NCBI RefSeq assembly: GCF_002761295.1
Contig: NZ_CP017881.1
Span: 862,780-926,779 of the forward strand
Reading direction: 5' to 3'
Origin: Methanohalophilus portucalensis
GTDB lineage: Archaea > Halobacteriota > Methanosarcinia > Methanosarcinales > Methanosarcinaceae
DNA length: 64,000 nt
Shown: positions 34,634 to 43,695 of the stretch, in pieces
Layout: each line of letters opens with the position of its first letter
How positions within the stretch are numbered: position 1 is the stretch's first letter
Notes under the pieces: model-generated
Told to the model about the DNA's origin: nothing
Database searches by the model: none
Seen by the model: the letters and a program-made list of their open reading frames with translations, nothing else
Program-made: the position numbers and the translations under genes

Positions 34634-35491
34634 TCATTCTTCTTCTATACAGATATCAAAACAACAGTGTTCGTCCCCATTACCCATTGTTTTATTTACG
34701 ATAACTTCGCCGTCGGTGACTCCGTTAACCATCTTTGAGAAAACTCCGGTGGTGAGGTTGCACATTATGGGATTTATTTTACTTTCTTCTCCCCATGGGC
34801 ACTTGTGTGCTTTTATGATTGCACACCCATTTTTGTCACTGTCACCGTCCACAAAATAACTGGCTCCCAGTTGATTCATGGCCTCACAGCAAATTCGGGC
34901 TACATCTTGTGGATCTGTAGTTTCCCTCTCACAACCAGTGCATGAACTACGTACAATATCTTCCACCATGTCAACCATTTGACGAATGATTATTTTCTTC
35001 TGTTCGGGTGGGGCACCACTTAGTAGTGAGGGAATAATTGATGTCAAAACCTTTCGAATGCGGTTTTGCATTTTAAGATGCTCTTTTTCAGCCACCAGCT
35101 CATCATGGAGGCTTTTGATACGCAACAGTGACTTTACACGGGTTAGAAGCTCCACCCGATTTACAGGTTTTGTAAGAAAATCATCTGCACCAACTTCAAT
35201 ACCTTTAATACGGTCTTCTTTTTCAGATAGTGCAGTTACCATAATGATCGGGATATGACGTGTACTCTCTGACTCTTTTAAACTTTTAGCAACATCATAG
35301 CCACTCATACCCGGCATCATAATGTCCAGAAGAATAAGGTCAATGTCTTTTTCTTTCACTTTTTGGAGACATTCTTCTCCACTTTCAGCCAGAGTAAGTT
35401 CGTATAAGTGGGAAAGGTATGCTTCCATTAAATCAAGATTTTGTGGTTCGTCATCCACTATGAGTATTTTAGGTGTGATTTCGCTTTCCAT
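34634..35491 (-). CDS. Response regulator with methanogen-type output domain
   Basis: The 285-residue protein has a receiver domain (about 8-125): LIVDDEPQNLDLM, phosphoacceptor Asp in LILLDIMMPGMSG, Thr/Ser switch and Lys in DDFLTKPVN. A helical linker follows. The C-terminal domain is Cys/His-rich (SSCTGCERE, ARICCEAMNQLGASYF, KAHKCPWGEE and HCCFDI) and looks like the methanogen output domain MetOD1. It would sense or signal through protein contacts rather than DNA. Second gene after the KaiC-like ATPase, 58 bases away. Confidence 0.82.
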   Translation of the reverse strand: MESEITPKILIVDDEPQNLDLMEAYLSHLYELTLAESGEECLQKVKEKDIDLILLDIMMPGMSGYDVAKSLKESESTRHIPIIMVTALSEKEDRIKGIEVGADDFLTKPVNRVELLTRVKSLLRIKSLHDELVAEKEHLKMQNRIRKVLTSIIPSLLSGAPPEQKKIIIRQMVDMVEDIVRSSCTGCERETTDPQDVARICCEAMNQLGASYFVDGDSDKNGCAIIKAHKCPWGEESKINPIMCNLTTGVFSKMVNGVTDGEVIVNKTMGNGDEHCCFDICIEEE

Positions 35492-35549
35492 ATTTCCTGT
35501 GTTATGGTTGGGATACTTGATTAATAAGTCTTTTTAACAAAAAGTGCTA

Positions 35550-36263
35550 TCAATTGTCTTTCTTGCCTTTTATGTCTATGCCTTTTGATGTAATATCAAA
35601 CGGAACAGGGTCAAGAGAAATGGCTGTATTTCTCATTTTTGGTATGAAAATAAAACGTTCCATTTTCCCTGTATAGGGATTTTCCTTAACCAATAACTTG
35701 ATGTTTCCAAAAGTCGAGTAATCTGCAACTTCATGGGTCATTTGGTGCGCAGCTTCATCCATCACAAAAAGTGTTGTAACATCCTTTTGTGAAAGTAAAA
35801 GATTCAATGTATCAAACTGATCACGAAATTCACGTGGTGTTAAACCAATTGCGAAAACTCCGATATTGTCCATTACTATTACTTCGGCATCATAAGGTAT
35901 CAGTTCAGGCATGTTTATGAGGTCAACCTGTTTAAAACTCAACCCATCTATCATTTCAGCAGCCTTAGTTACGCTCCGACTTCTCATTTCCAGTATTTTT
36001 ACAACTTCAAGTAAACCATTTTTTATATATTCCTCAAAAGGAAATCCAAACATCTTTGCCTGTTCAGTAATATCTTCTTCGGTCTCTTCTGTTGCCATTA
36101 TTACAGATTTTTTTCCATCTGTACATGCCTGGTTTATTGCGTGCATTGCAAAAATAGTTTTACCTGATCCCGGGGCACCGGTGATGAGAATTCCTTTTTT
36201 CCCTGGATATCCATCACCAACTTTTTTGTCCAGACCCTGAATTCCTGTAGATAGCCTTTCCAT
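35550..36263 (-). CDS. KaiC-like RecA-fold ATPase (single domain)
   Basis: The 237-residue protein has MERLSTGIQGLDKKVGDGYP, Walker A ITGAPGSGKTIFA and Walker B VIVMDNIG. This is the one-domain KaiC-like group widespread in archaea, where members pair with signalling proteins. I start at MERLSTG (36263): a TATA element sits about 30 bases upstream, so the transcript is nearly leaderless. It is co-directional with the response regulator, suggesting a joint signalling unit. Confidence 0.82.
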   Translation of the reverse strand: MERLSTGIQGLDKKVGDGYPGKKGILITGAPGSGKTIFAMHAINQACTDGKKSVIMATEETEEDITEQAKMFGFPFEEYIKNGLLEVVKILEMRSRSVTKAAEMIDGLSFKQVDLINMPELIPYDAEVIVMDNIGVFAIGLTPREFRDQFDTLNLLLSQKDVTTLFVMDEAAHQMTHEVADYSTFGNIKLLVKENPYTGKMERFIFIPKMRNTAISLDPVPFDITSKGIDIKGKKDN

Positions 36264-36290
36264 TGGTACACCGTTGATTACTATGCAAGT

Positions 36291-36302
36291 CTTTATATAT
36301 AG
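36291..36302 (-). promoter_or_regulatory. TATA box of the KaiC-like/response-regulator operon
   Basis: CTATATATAAAG on the reverse strand is centred about 33 bases before the ATG at 36263. With the usual 25-27 base spacing, transcription would start 6-8 bases before the start codon. Confidence 0.5.
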
Positions 36303-36486
36303 AATGTTTCTTCCCTTTAACAAATTTATTGCATGTTATGTTTATTGTAATTATGTTATGAGCCTGGAAATTAACAAATATAATTGTCACAATATGCCAT
36401 GCACTTTTTCCCGAAAAGGACAGGTTGAACGGTTAAATATATTTATCAGGAATGAGTTTATTTCATGCATTATACCAATCTACTGA

Positions 36487-36494
36487 TTATATAC
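36487..36494 (+). promoter_or_regulatory. TATA-like element for lonB
   Basis: TTATATAC lies 58-65 bases before the lonB ATG and predicts transcription start near 36517, giving a leader of about 35 bases. The remaining 36303-36486 holds no supportable gene. Confidence 0.35.
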
Positions 36495-36551
36495 TTTTGA
36501 TAGACTCTAGAGATTGTGAACTTTTAATATTGATTTAAACGTGAGTAAACT

Positions 36552-38444
36552 ATGGCGGAAGAAATGGCTTCTAAAGATGAGGAATTGGAAGAATCATTTG
36601 ACACCACCAGTTCCATCGAAGTGCCTAAACTATTGATCGACCAGATCATTGGTCAGGATCATGCGGTGGAGGTTGTCAAGAAAGCTGCAAGTCAGAGGAG
36701 ACATGTTATGATGATCGGTACTCCTGGTACCGGTAAATCCATGCTTGCAAAGGCAATGGCTGAATTGCTTCCAAAGGAGGAACTGCAGGATATCCTTGCA
36801 TATCCCAATGTTGAAGACAACAACAATCCACGTATCCGTACCGTTCCTGCCGGAAAGGGCAGGGAGATTGTTATGGCTCATAAAATGGAGGCCAGAAAGA
36901 AATCCCAATCAAGGAACATGTTGATGATGTTCCTTATTTTTGGTATTGTGATGTATTCTTTCTATGTGGGTCAACTTCTCTGGGGTATCATTGCAGCTAT
37001 AATGATGCTGATTCTTAGCAGGCAATTTATGCCAAAAGAAGAAATGATGATCCCAAAGATGCTGGTTTCAAATTATGAACAGGACAATGCTCCATATATC
37101 GATGCCACCGGTACCCATGCAGGCGCCCTCCTTGGGGATGTCAGGCATGACCCATTCCAGTCAGGAGGACTGGAAACCCCGTCTCATGACAGGGTAGAGA
37201 GTGGAGATATTCACAAGTCCCACAAGGGTGTACTCTTCATTGATGAGATCAACACCCTCAGGATTGAATCCCAGCAGAGCCTGCTTACGGCAATCCAGGA
37301 GAAAGAATATCCGATTACAGGTCAGTCAGAGCGCAGTTCAGGTGCCCTTGTGAAAACAGAACCGGTTCCATGTGACTTTATAATGGTAGCTGCAGGTAAT
37401 CTGGATGCTGTGGAAAAAATGCATCCTGCACTCAGGTCACGTATAAAGGGTTATGGATATGAGCTCTACATGCGTGAATCCATGGAAGACAATGCTGGTA
37501 ACCGCAAGTATCTTGTTCGGTTTGTGGCACAGGAAGTTAAGCGGGACGGACATATACCCGATTTTGATCAGTCCGCAGTTGATGAAGTCATTCAGGAAGC
37601 ACGCAGGCGGGCCGGAAGAAAAGGCCATCTAACTTTGAAATTGCGTGATCTTGGAGGACTTGTGAGAGTAGCAGGAGATATTGCACATGCTGAGGGTACA
37701 AAGATAACCTCTGCAAAACATGTACTTGCTGCCAAGAAAATGGCACGCTCCATAGAACAACAGCTTGCTGACAGTTATCTGGAAAGGAGAAAGGATTACC
37801 AGTTGTTTTCCAAGAAGGGTTCTGCTGTAGGTAAGGTCAATGGCCTTGCTGTGATGGGAGGAGATTCTGGAATAGTCTTGCCTATAATGGCAGAAGTAAC
37901 TCCTCCGCAATCACATGCTGAAGGCAAAGTAATTGCCACCGGTATGCTCAAGGATATTGCCAAGGAAGCCGTTCTTAATGTGTCAGCTGTGATCAAAAAG
38001 GTGACAGGCGAGAATATAATGAATAGGGATATTCATATCCAGTTTGTCGGTACCTATGAAGGAGTTGAGGGAGACAGTGCTTCTGTGTCCATTGCAACGG
38101 CCGTAATTTCGGCACTTGAAGGTATACCTATTGATCAGAGTGTTGCGATGACAGGTTCCCTTTCTGTAAGGGGCGATGTATTGCCGGTGGGCGGTGTAAC
38201 CTACAAGATCGAAGCCGCAGCCCAGGGTGGAATTAAAAAAGTTATTATACCCTGGACTAATAAGGATGATGTGTTGATTGAAGAAGCTTACAAGGATCAG
38301 GTTGAAATAATTCCTGTCAAAACAATATCCGAAGTTATAGAGCACAGTCTTGTGGGCACCAATAAGGAAGGAATTCGGGAAAAACTCAAGGAGCTGACAG
38401 ATATGAAAGTTGATCTGGAAATTCCCGAATCCGTGCCCGGTTAA
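36552..38444 (+). CDS. lonB: Archaeal membrane-bound Lon protease (LonB)
   Basis: The 630-residue ATP-dependent protease has an AAA+ domain with Walker A GTPGTGKSMLAKA (about 57-69) and Walker B GVLFIDEINTL. Two membrane helices are inserted in the AAA+ domain (about 122-158). The C-terminal Lon protease domain has catalytic Ser in EGDSASVSIA and Lys in GVTYKIEAAAQGGIKKVIIP. Two helices anchor the hexamer in the cytoplasmic membrane. It is the main membrane quality-control protease of archaea. tldD follows after 25 bases. Confidence 0.95.
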   Translation: MAEEMASKDEELEESFDTTSSIEVPKLLIDQIIGQDHAVEVVKKAASQRRHVMMIGTPGTGKSMLAKAMAELLPKEELQDILAYPNVEDNNNPRIRTVPAGKGREIVMAHKMEARKKSQSRNMLMMFLIFGIVMYSFYVGQLLWGIIAAIMMLILSRQFMPKEEMMIPKMLVSNYEQDNAPYIDATGTHAGALLGDVRHDPFQSGGLETPSHDRVESGDIHKSHKGVLFIDEINTLRIESQQSLLTAIQEKEYPITGQSERSSGALVKTEPVPCDFIMVAAGNLDAVEKMHPALRSRIKGYGYELYMRESMEDNAGNRKYLVRFVAQEVKRDGHIPDFDQSAVDEVIQEARRRAGRKGHLTLKLRDLGGLVRVAGDIAHAEGTKITSAKHVLAAKKMARSIEQQLADSYLERRKDYQLFSKKGSAVGKVNGLAVMGGDSGIVLPIMAEVTPPQSHAEGKVIATGMLKDIAKEAVLNVSAVIKKVTGENIMNRDIHIQFVGTYEGVEGDSASVSIATAVISALEGIPIDQSVAMTGSLSVRGDVLPVGGVTYKIEAAAQGGIKKVIIPWTNKDDVLIEEAYKDQVEIIPVKTISEVIEHSLVGTNKEGIREKLKELTDMKVDLEIPESVPG

Positions 38445-38469
38445 ACAATACTTACAGGGAATCCAGTAA

Positions 38470-39804
38470 ATGAGAGAATCAGAATTTCATGATGTGAGGT
38501 GGATAGAGGGTGAATCAACTTCTATCCTTCTCGACAACGGGAAAATAGAGGACATAAACACAAACTATGGAAATGGTTGTGGTGTACGTGCTCTTTGTGG
38601 CGGTTCATGGGGTTATACTTCATCTGAAGGGGTCGATGGTATTGATGCTGCAATAAATGCAGCTATAGAGTTGGCTTCTGATGTGAATAAACACAGTCCA
38701 AGAGAAAAAGTAACTCTTGCATCTTACTGTGAACCCAATGTCGACAATTTACCGTATATAAAGGAAGATCCCCGGGATGTCCCGGTTGAAGAAAAGGTTG
38801 AGTTGTTGAAAGACCTTTCCAATAATGCTTCATGCAAGGGAACTAGCAGTACATCCGCATCATACTCCGAATCCACCTTAAAGGTTCATTATACAAATTC
38901 TGAAGGTGCGGATTGCGAATATGAACTTACTAGAGTGGGATTTGCAATTTCAGCTATTGCTTCAGATGGTGCATCTTATCAGGTAGGAAGAGAAAGCAAC
39001 TTTGACGTATGCGGTTATGAAATGTTCCGTGACCCTGGAATTCTGGAAAAGGCACAATCTGCCGGAAAGACAGCTGTGGATTTGCTGGGTGCCCGTCAGG
39101 CAAAAGGTGGCAAAGGTCCTGTAATTCTTGATCCTGAGCTTGCCGGAGTATTTGCCCATGAAGCAGTTGGGCATGCTTCAGAAGCCGATCTTGTGCTGGA
39201 AGGAAGTTCAATTCTGGCAGATAGAATAGGTGAAGAAATAGCTTCACCATTTGTCAATATCATAGATGACCCTACTCTTCATAAATTCGGTTACTATCCC
39301 TTTGATGCAGAAGGAATGCAATCTCATAAAACAGATATTATTAAGGATGGAGTATTGAACTCCTATCTGCATTCCAGAGAAACTGCAGGTAAACTTGGTG
39401 GTACATCAGGTAACAGTCGCAGTCAGGGATATTCTGCACCTGTTGTCAGAATGAGTAATACATATGTTGACAACGGAAATTCAAATCTTGATGAAATGCT
39501 GGAAGAACTGGGTGACGGAATATACCTTGCGGGTACCCGTGGAGGACAGGTTAATACAGGTGAAGGAATCTTCCAGTTCAATGCAGAAAAAGGTTATATT
39601 GTGGAAAATGGGGAAATCGGAGACCTTGTGCGTGATGTCTCCCTGTCTGGTAATACTCTGGAAATCCTGAAAAATGTTTTACTGGTAGGAAATGATCTTA
39701 AAATGCATTCGGGTAGATGTGGTAAAAGCGGTCAGGCAGTTCCGGTATCAGATGGCTCTCCCCATCTTCTTATTTCAGATGCCCTTGTGGGAGGTGTCCA
39801 GTAA
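38470..39804 (+). CDS. tldD: TldD family metalloprotease
   Basis: The 444-residue zinc protease subunit carries the HExxxH motif FAHEAVGHASEADL (about residues 233-246) and the conserved C-terminal GGQVNTGEGIFQFN. TldD forms a heterodimer with TldE that degrades unfolded or modified peptides; in bacteria it matures microcin B17 and degrades CcdA. The stop overlaps the tldE start by one base. It is positioned behind lonB, suggesting that TldD/E may finish peptides released by Lon. Confidence 0.93.
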   Translation: MRESEFHDVRWIEGESTSILLDNGKIEDINTNYGNGCGVRALCGGSWGYTSSEGVDGIDAAINAAIELASDVNKHSPREKVTLASYCEPNVDNLPYIKEDPRDVPVEEKVELLKDLSNNASCKGTSSTSASYSESTLKVHYTNSEGADCEYELTRVGFAISAIASDGASYQVGRESNFDVCGYEMFRDPGILEKAQSAGKTAVDLLGARQAKGGKGPVILDPELAGVFAHEAVGHASEADLVLEGSSILADRIGEEIASPFVNIIDDPTLHKFGYYPFDAEGMQSHKTDIIKDGVLNSYLHSRETAGKLGGTSGNSRSQGYSAPVVRMSNTYVDNGNSNLDEMLEELGDGIYLAGTRGGQVNTGEGIFQFNAEKGYIVENGEIGDLVRDVSLSGNTLEILKNVLLVGNDLKMHSGRCGKSGQAVPVSDGSPHLLISDALVGGVQ

Positions 39805-41120
39805 TGCAGAATTATGATATTGGCAACAAAGTCCTTGAATTTGCCAATAAATATGGAGCAGATGAGGCTGAGGTCTTCATCTCAGCAAATCAAGTGACTT
39901 CTGCAAGTGTCCGTCGCAACCTTATTGAAAGTGCCAGGAATCAACAAAGTCGGGGATTGGGGGTAAGGGTTGTTAAAGATGGTGCAGTGGGATTTGCAAG
40001 TACTAACATTTTCAATCGGCTTGAAGAAACTGTGAAAAGTGCGATTGCAATGGCCAAGGTACGCGATTCAGATGAAGATTGGAAAAACCTGCCTTCAAAT
40101 GGTAAATATCCTTCCGTAAATGGCATTTTCAGTAAAAAAGTCAATGAACTTGAGCTTGAGGATTGCATCTCCCTGACAAAGGAAATGATTGATGGTGTTT
40201 GTTCTTTTAGCGACATAATAGCTCCCTCAGGCTCTTTTTCTCGTATGATTTCCAACCAGCTTATCATGAACACTAACGGTGTTGAAGTTGAGGAAAAGGG
40301 CACTGCAGTATCAGGTTTTATTGATGTGATCACAACTTCCGACCTTCCATCTACAGCATACGATTTTCGTATATCCCGGGATATGGATATTGATTTTTAT
40401 GGAATCGGGAAAGAAGCCGCAAACCTGGCCAATTCCTGCAAAAATGGTGTTTCTGTGGAAAGTGGACAGAAGGATGTTGTATTTCATCCCTTTGCCTTTT
40501 CGGACATAATGGAATCTTCATTCTTATCTTCAATAGAAGCGGATAATATACAGAAAGGCAGATCCAGCCTAACGGGAAAATTGAACACCGATATTGCATC
40601 CCGAGGTCTTACAGTAACTGATGACGGTATCCTGAATGGAGGTATTGCATCTTCGGTTTCTGATGATGAGGGTACTCCTTCACAATCCACCGGCATAATC
40701 AAAGATGGTTTACTCAAGTCTTACATCTATGATTCCTATACTGCTGGTAAGGAAGGAAGATCCAGTACCGGCAATGCTGTCAGAGGTTCATATACCTCCA
40801 CGCCAGGGGTTGGCACACGCAATGTTGTCTTTGATCATCCAGCATCTGATATAATTTCTGAGATAAAAGATGGAGTATTTGTTACAAATGTAATAGGTGC
40901 ACATACTGCAAATCCAATATCCGGGGATTTTTCAGTGGAAGCTCGTAATGCATTTGCGATTAAGGATGGCCAGATAGAAAAACCTATCAAGTCCCTTATG
41001 GTGTCAGGCAATATTTTTGAATTGCTCAGAAACGTGAAAGGTGCCGGAGATGATGTCCGGATGGTTGGTAGTATTATTACCCCTTCAATATGGGTATCTA
41101 ATATGAATGTGATAGGCTGA
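39804..41120 (+). CDS. tldE: TldE/PmbA family protein
   Basis: The 438-residue partner of TldD lacks the HExxxH motif but keeps family blocks such as SRGLGVRVVKDGAVGFASTN and ARGSYTSTPG-type sequence (VRGSYTSTPGVGTRN), ending with NVKGAGDDVRMVGSIITPSI. The catalytic site of the pair is supplied by TldD. Translationally coupled to tldD. A short inverted repeat follows. Confidence 0.93.
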   Translation: MQNYDIGNKVLEFANKYGADEAEVFISANQVTSASVRRNLIESARNQQSRGLGVRVVKDGAVGFASTNIFNRLEETVKSAIAMAKVRDSDEDWKNLPSNGKYPSVNGIFSKKVNELELEDCISLTKEMIDGVCSFSDIIAPSGSFSRMISNQLIMNTNGVEVEEKGTAVSGFIDVITTSDLPSTAYDFRISRDMDIDFYGIGKEAANLANSCKNGVSVESGQKDVVFHPFAFSDIMESSFLSSIEADNIQKGRSSLTGKLNTDIASRGLTVTDDGILNGGIASSVSDDEGTPSQSTGIIKDGLLKSYIYDSYTAGKEGRSSTGNAVRGSYTSTPGVGTRNVVFDHPASDIISEIKDGVFVTNVIGAHTANPISGDFSVEARNAFAIKDGQIEKPIKSLMVSGNIFELLRNVKGAGDDVRMVGSIITPSIWVSNMNVIG

Positions 41121-41123
41121 CTG

Positions 41124-41137
41124 CTGATTTTAATCAG
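41124..41137 (+). terminator. Short inverted repeat after tldE
   Basis: CTGATT-TT-AATCAG begins 4 bases after the tldE stop. It is weak as a stem but is placed as a terminator, followed by an A/T-rich run that also contains the TATA element for the next gene. Confidence 0.3.
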
Positions 41138-41143
41138 TAATCA

Positions 41144-41153
41144 TTATATATAA
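41144..41153 (+). promoter_or_regulatory. TATA-like element for the REC-PAS gene
   Basis: TTATATATAA lies about 100 bases before the ATG at 41251. A second TATA-like stretch (TGTATATACA) sits near 41166-41175, so the leader could be 50-75 bases. Confidence 0.3.
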
Positions 41154-41250
41154 CCCTCTCTAACTATGTATATACAAAATCAAATACCAAAAGTTTTCAA
41201 ATTTACTTGATAAATACTGTTTAGATGTAACTATAATAACAGGTGTCAAT

Positions 41251-42075
41251 ATGACAGATGAGGGGATAAGGACAAAAATTCTTGTAGTCGACGATGAGCC
41301 CGATAATGTCGAATTACTTACGGCTTATCTATTGAATGATTATGACATTATTCCTGCTTACAGTGGTAGTGAAGCACTGGACATACTGAAATCCTGTGAG
41401 GATGACCTGCCGGATCTTATTCTCATGGATATAATGCTAAAAGATGGTATGGATGGTGTAGAAGCTGCTCATTTCATAAAACTCAATTATGATATTCCTT
41501 TAGTCTATATTACGGCTTATGCCGATGATAATATAATGCGAAGGGCCAAACTCACGGAGCCCTTTGGTTATATCCTCAAGCCATTTGAAGAGTCCGAATT
41601 GCGTACCAACATAGAAATTGCGTTATACAAATATGAAATGGAACGCAGGCTCAAAGAGAGCAAGAAATGGCTTACTGCTGTGCTCAATAGTATCGGGGAT
41701 GCAGTAATTGCAACAGATGAAGAGGGCCTGGTCAAATTCATTAATCCATTTGCAGAAGCTCTAACCGGTTGGGATCAGGATGAAGCAATTGGTTTGCCTT
41801 TGTCAGAAGTTTTTGTGGTTGAGAATGAAGTTCCTGGTGAAAAGGCAGATGACCCGATCCAGAAAGTCATGAAGGAGGGCATGTTTTACGGCCTTGGAAG
41901 TCATACAGTGCTTGTTACTAAAAGCAAAACCCAGATTCCTGTAGATGTAATTGGTTCTCCCATTCGTAATGAAGCAGGTAAACTACTGGGTACTTTGGTC
42001 TTGTTCTATGATATATCTGAACGCAAACGTGTCGAGAATATGATATATGACCAGAATAGTCGCAAAGATATATGA
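41251..42075 (+). CDS. Response regulator with PAS domain (REC-PAS)
   Basis: The 274-residue protein has a receiver domain (about 8-128): LVVDDEPDNVELL, phosphoacceptor in LILMDIMLKDGMDG and KPFEES. A PAS sensor domain (about 145-262) includes LNSIGDAVIATDEEG and FINPFAEALTGWDQDEAIGL and ends with a PAC motif LVLFYDISERKRVE. It has no kinase or DNA-binding domain, so output must be through protein contacts, as with many methanogen regulators. It follows lonB-tldDE but has its own promoter region. Confidence 0.88.
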   Translation: MTDEGIRTKILVVDDEPDNVELLTAYLLNDYDIIPAYSGSEALDILKSCEDDLPDLILMDIMLKDGMDGVEAAHFIKLNYDIPLVYITAYADDNIMRRAKLTEPFGYILKPFEESELRTNIEIALYKYEMERRLKESKKWLTAVLNSIGDAVIATDEEGLVKFINPFAEALTGWDQDEAIGLPLSEVFVVENEVPGEKADDPIQKVMKEGMFYGLGSHTVLVTKSKTQIPVDVIGSPIRNEAGKLLGTLVLFYDISERKRVENMIYDQNSRKDI

Positions 42076-42235
42076 TCTTATATAAATGAAGGAGTTCTAT
42101 CCTTTATACCAATTTTCTTCTTACAATAAACGCTATTATCAAAATCCATGCAGGAAGCATTTTGTCCATTATTTTTTGTGGACCCAATGCATTCTTCTCT
42201 GTTTTTCTGATATATCTATTAGTTTGTTATCTTGA

Positions 42236-42673
42236 TTATTTTCCCATATACCTCCGCATCCACATATGGGCAATTCCTGCATCATAATGAACTTTCCCGT
42301 ATTCGCAGAAGCCAAATTTACTGTAAAAACCCATGGCCTGAATCTGGGAACTTAAGTGAATCTCAATTGCCCCTTCATGTTTTCCTCTCTTGATCAATTC
42401 TTTCATTACCAATTTTCCAAACCCCTAGCCTCTGGAATTGGAAAGCACACATACCCTGCCTATGTAATACGTATCATTCTTTTTAAACAACCTGCCGGTT
42501 GCAATTGGTCTATTTTTATCAAACAGGGTTATATGCGTAGCTATCGAATCAATTTCATCAATTTCGAGTTCTTCAGGAACATCCTGTTCACCTATGAATA
42601 CTTCTTTGCGTACCTGGTAGACTTCATCAAAACTATCGAGTCCTTCTGTCCAGAGTATTTCGACCAATTCCAT
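42236..42673 (-). CDS. GNAT acetyltransferase with in-frame UAG codon
   Basis: Read through TAG at 42425-42427, the 146-codon gene encodes one complete GNAT protein. It runs MELVEILWTEGLDSFDEVYQ, then RVCVLSNSRG-[UAG]-GFGKLVMKEL, EIHLSSQIQAMGFYSKFGF and EYGKVHYDAGIAHMWM, ending in TAA. The UAG falls in the acetyl-CoA loop R/QxxGxG/A, at a variable position usually held by Lys, Gln or Leu. Frame and family conservation continue for 62 codons after it, with no other damage. Pyrrolysine insertion is the leading explanation; a recent AAG/CAG-to-TAG nonsense mutation is the alternative. The start lies 5 bases after the upstream gene's stop. Confidence 0.7.
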
Positions 42674-42678
42674 TCTCC

Positions 42679-42918
42679 TTATGTATGCTTTATTTGCAGG
42701 TAAACCAGAACTATGATTGCTGCAACCAAACCTGCAGGTATTCCCAAAAAAACAGAAAAATAAATCGTATCTGCAAAAACTTCAGTTACTATGACCCCAA
42801 TTGCCAAAAATACCAGAATGGATGCGAGGATATTTCTGATTATTTTAATTGGATATTTGATAAAATAATCCTCCTCATTTAATTTTCTGTATGATATAAT
42901 ATGTAGTTGATCCACCAA
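42679..42918 (-). CDS. Small membrane protein with unclear start
   Basis: The C-terminal 65 residues form a plausible two-helix membrane protein (IIRNILASILVFLAIGVIVT, then FLGIPAGLVAAIIVLVYLQ). In-frame TTG and GTG codons near 42918 lie inside the preceding gene without a ribosome-binding site. A strong GAGGAGG sits at 42870-42876, and the only codon at the right distance is ATC at 42861-42859. The true start is therefore unsettled. It is co-directional with the larger membrane protein upstream and the acetyltransferase downstream. Confidence 0.55.
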   Translation of the reverse strand: MVDQLHIISYRKLNEEDYFIKYPIKIIRNILASILVFLAIGVIVTEVFADTIYFSVFLGIPAGLVAAIIVLVYLQIKHT

Positions 42919-43687
42919 TTGCTGTCCAGAGTGGCAAAATTGAACTAAGCGAATTCAGTCCTGCAAATAGTGTCAACAAGCCAGCTAAAAATGCAATTAT
43001 GCGGGTGGCAATCATTCTTTCTTTTGACAATGGTCTTGATTTTACATCAGATAAAGTGCGTGGAACTTCAGCGTTTATAATCTTTACAATGGAAAACACA
43101 ATTAATAACAGTAAAATAAAAATCTGGTATTGTGCTACAAAAAGGATTTTGATATTACTTGTGTAAAGAACAAAAAGGCTGATAATAAGACAAATAAAAG
43201 CAAAAATGAAATGTCTTTTGATTGGTTCATTTAATCTGGCATCCATAAAAAAAGCAAAACCCATTAGCAAGCCTTGTATCCAGTTTCCTGTATATATCAG
43301 GTATGTGCCTGTAAGTAGGATCAGTATACTGTCAAACAGCGTAGGTATTATTCCGGATATTCGGTTTGTAATTCTAAAAAGAAATAAGAGCAATACAAGG
43401 GGCAATATAAATGGAATTTCCAGGAATAACAGGCAACAAACGCCCAGGCCAGCAGCAATTAATGCTGCATGTGGATTATCAGGATCAATCTCTTTTGTAA
43501 GTGCCCAGGCAAAAAAGATAGAAAGAGAGGATCTACCAGCACGTATAATCGCCTCACTCAGATGTTGTCCTGAAATAATTTGATATGAGATCGATACAAT
43601 AAATATCACAGTAGAAAGATAAATGATTATCCGGTTGTCCGGATAATCCAAATCAATGGGTCGTAAAAGGGCTGATCTAATTTCCAT
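42875..43687 (-). CDS. Polytopic membrane protein, unknown
   Basis: The 270-residue protein has about eight hydrophobic helices and short basic loops. It begins MEIRSALLRPIDLDYPDNRI and contains RAGRSSLSIFFAWALTKEID, then DPDNPHAALIAAGLGV. The DPD(N)PHAAL motif between helices is distinctive, but I do not know the family. It starts 8 bases downstream of the oxidoreductase operon and may be read from the same transcript. The role is unknown. Confidence 0.65.
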   Translation of the reverse strand: MEIRSALLRPIDLDYPDNRIIIYLSTVIFIVSISYQIISGQHLSEAIIRAGRSSLSIFFAWALTKEIDPDNPHAALIAAGLGVCCLLFLEIPFILPLVLLLFLFRITNRISGIIPTLFDSILILLTGTYLIYTGNWIQGLLMGFAFFMDARLNEPIKRHFIFAFICLIISLFVLYTSNIKILFVAQYQIFILLLLIVFSIVKIINAEVPRTLSDVKSRPLSKERMIATRIIAFLAGLLTLFAGLNSLSSILPLWTAIGGSTTYYIIQKIK

Positions 43688-43695
43688 GTGTGATA

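Noticed and set aside
42104..42169. Reverse 21-residue frame MDKMLPAWILIIAFIVRRKL
   Set aside because: One hydrophobic helix with a basic end is suggestive, but it is very short and has no ribosome-binding site.
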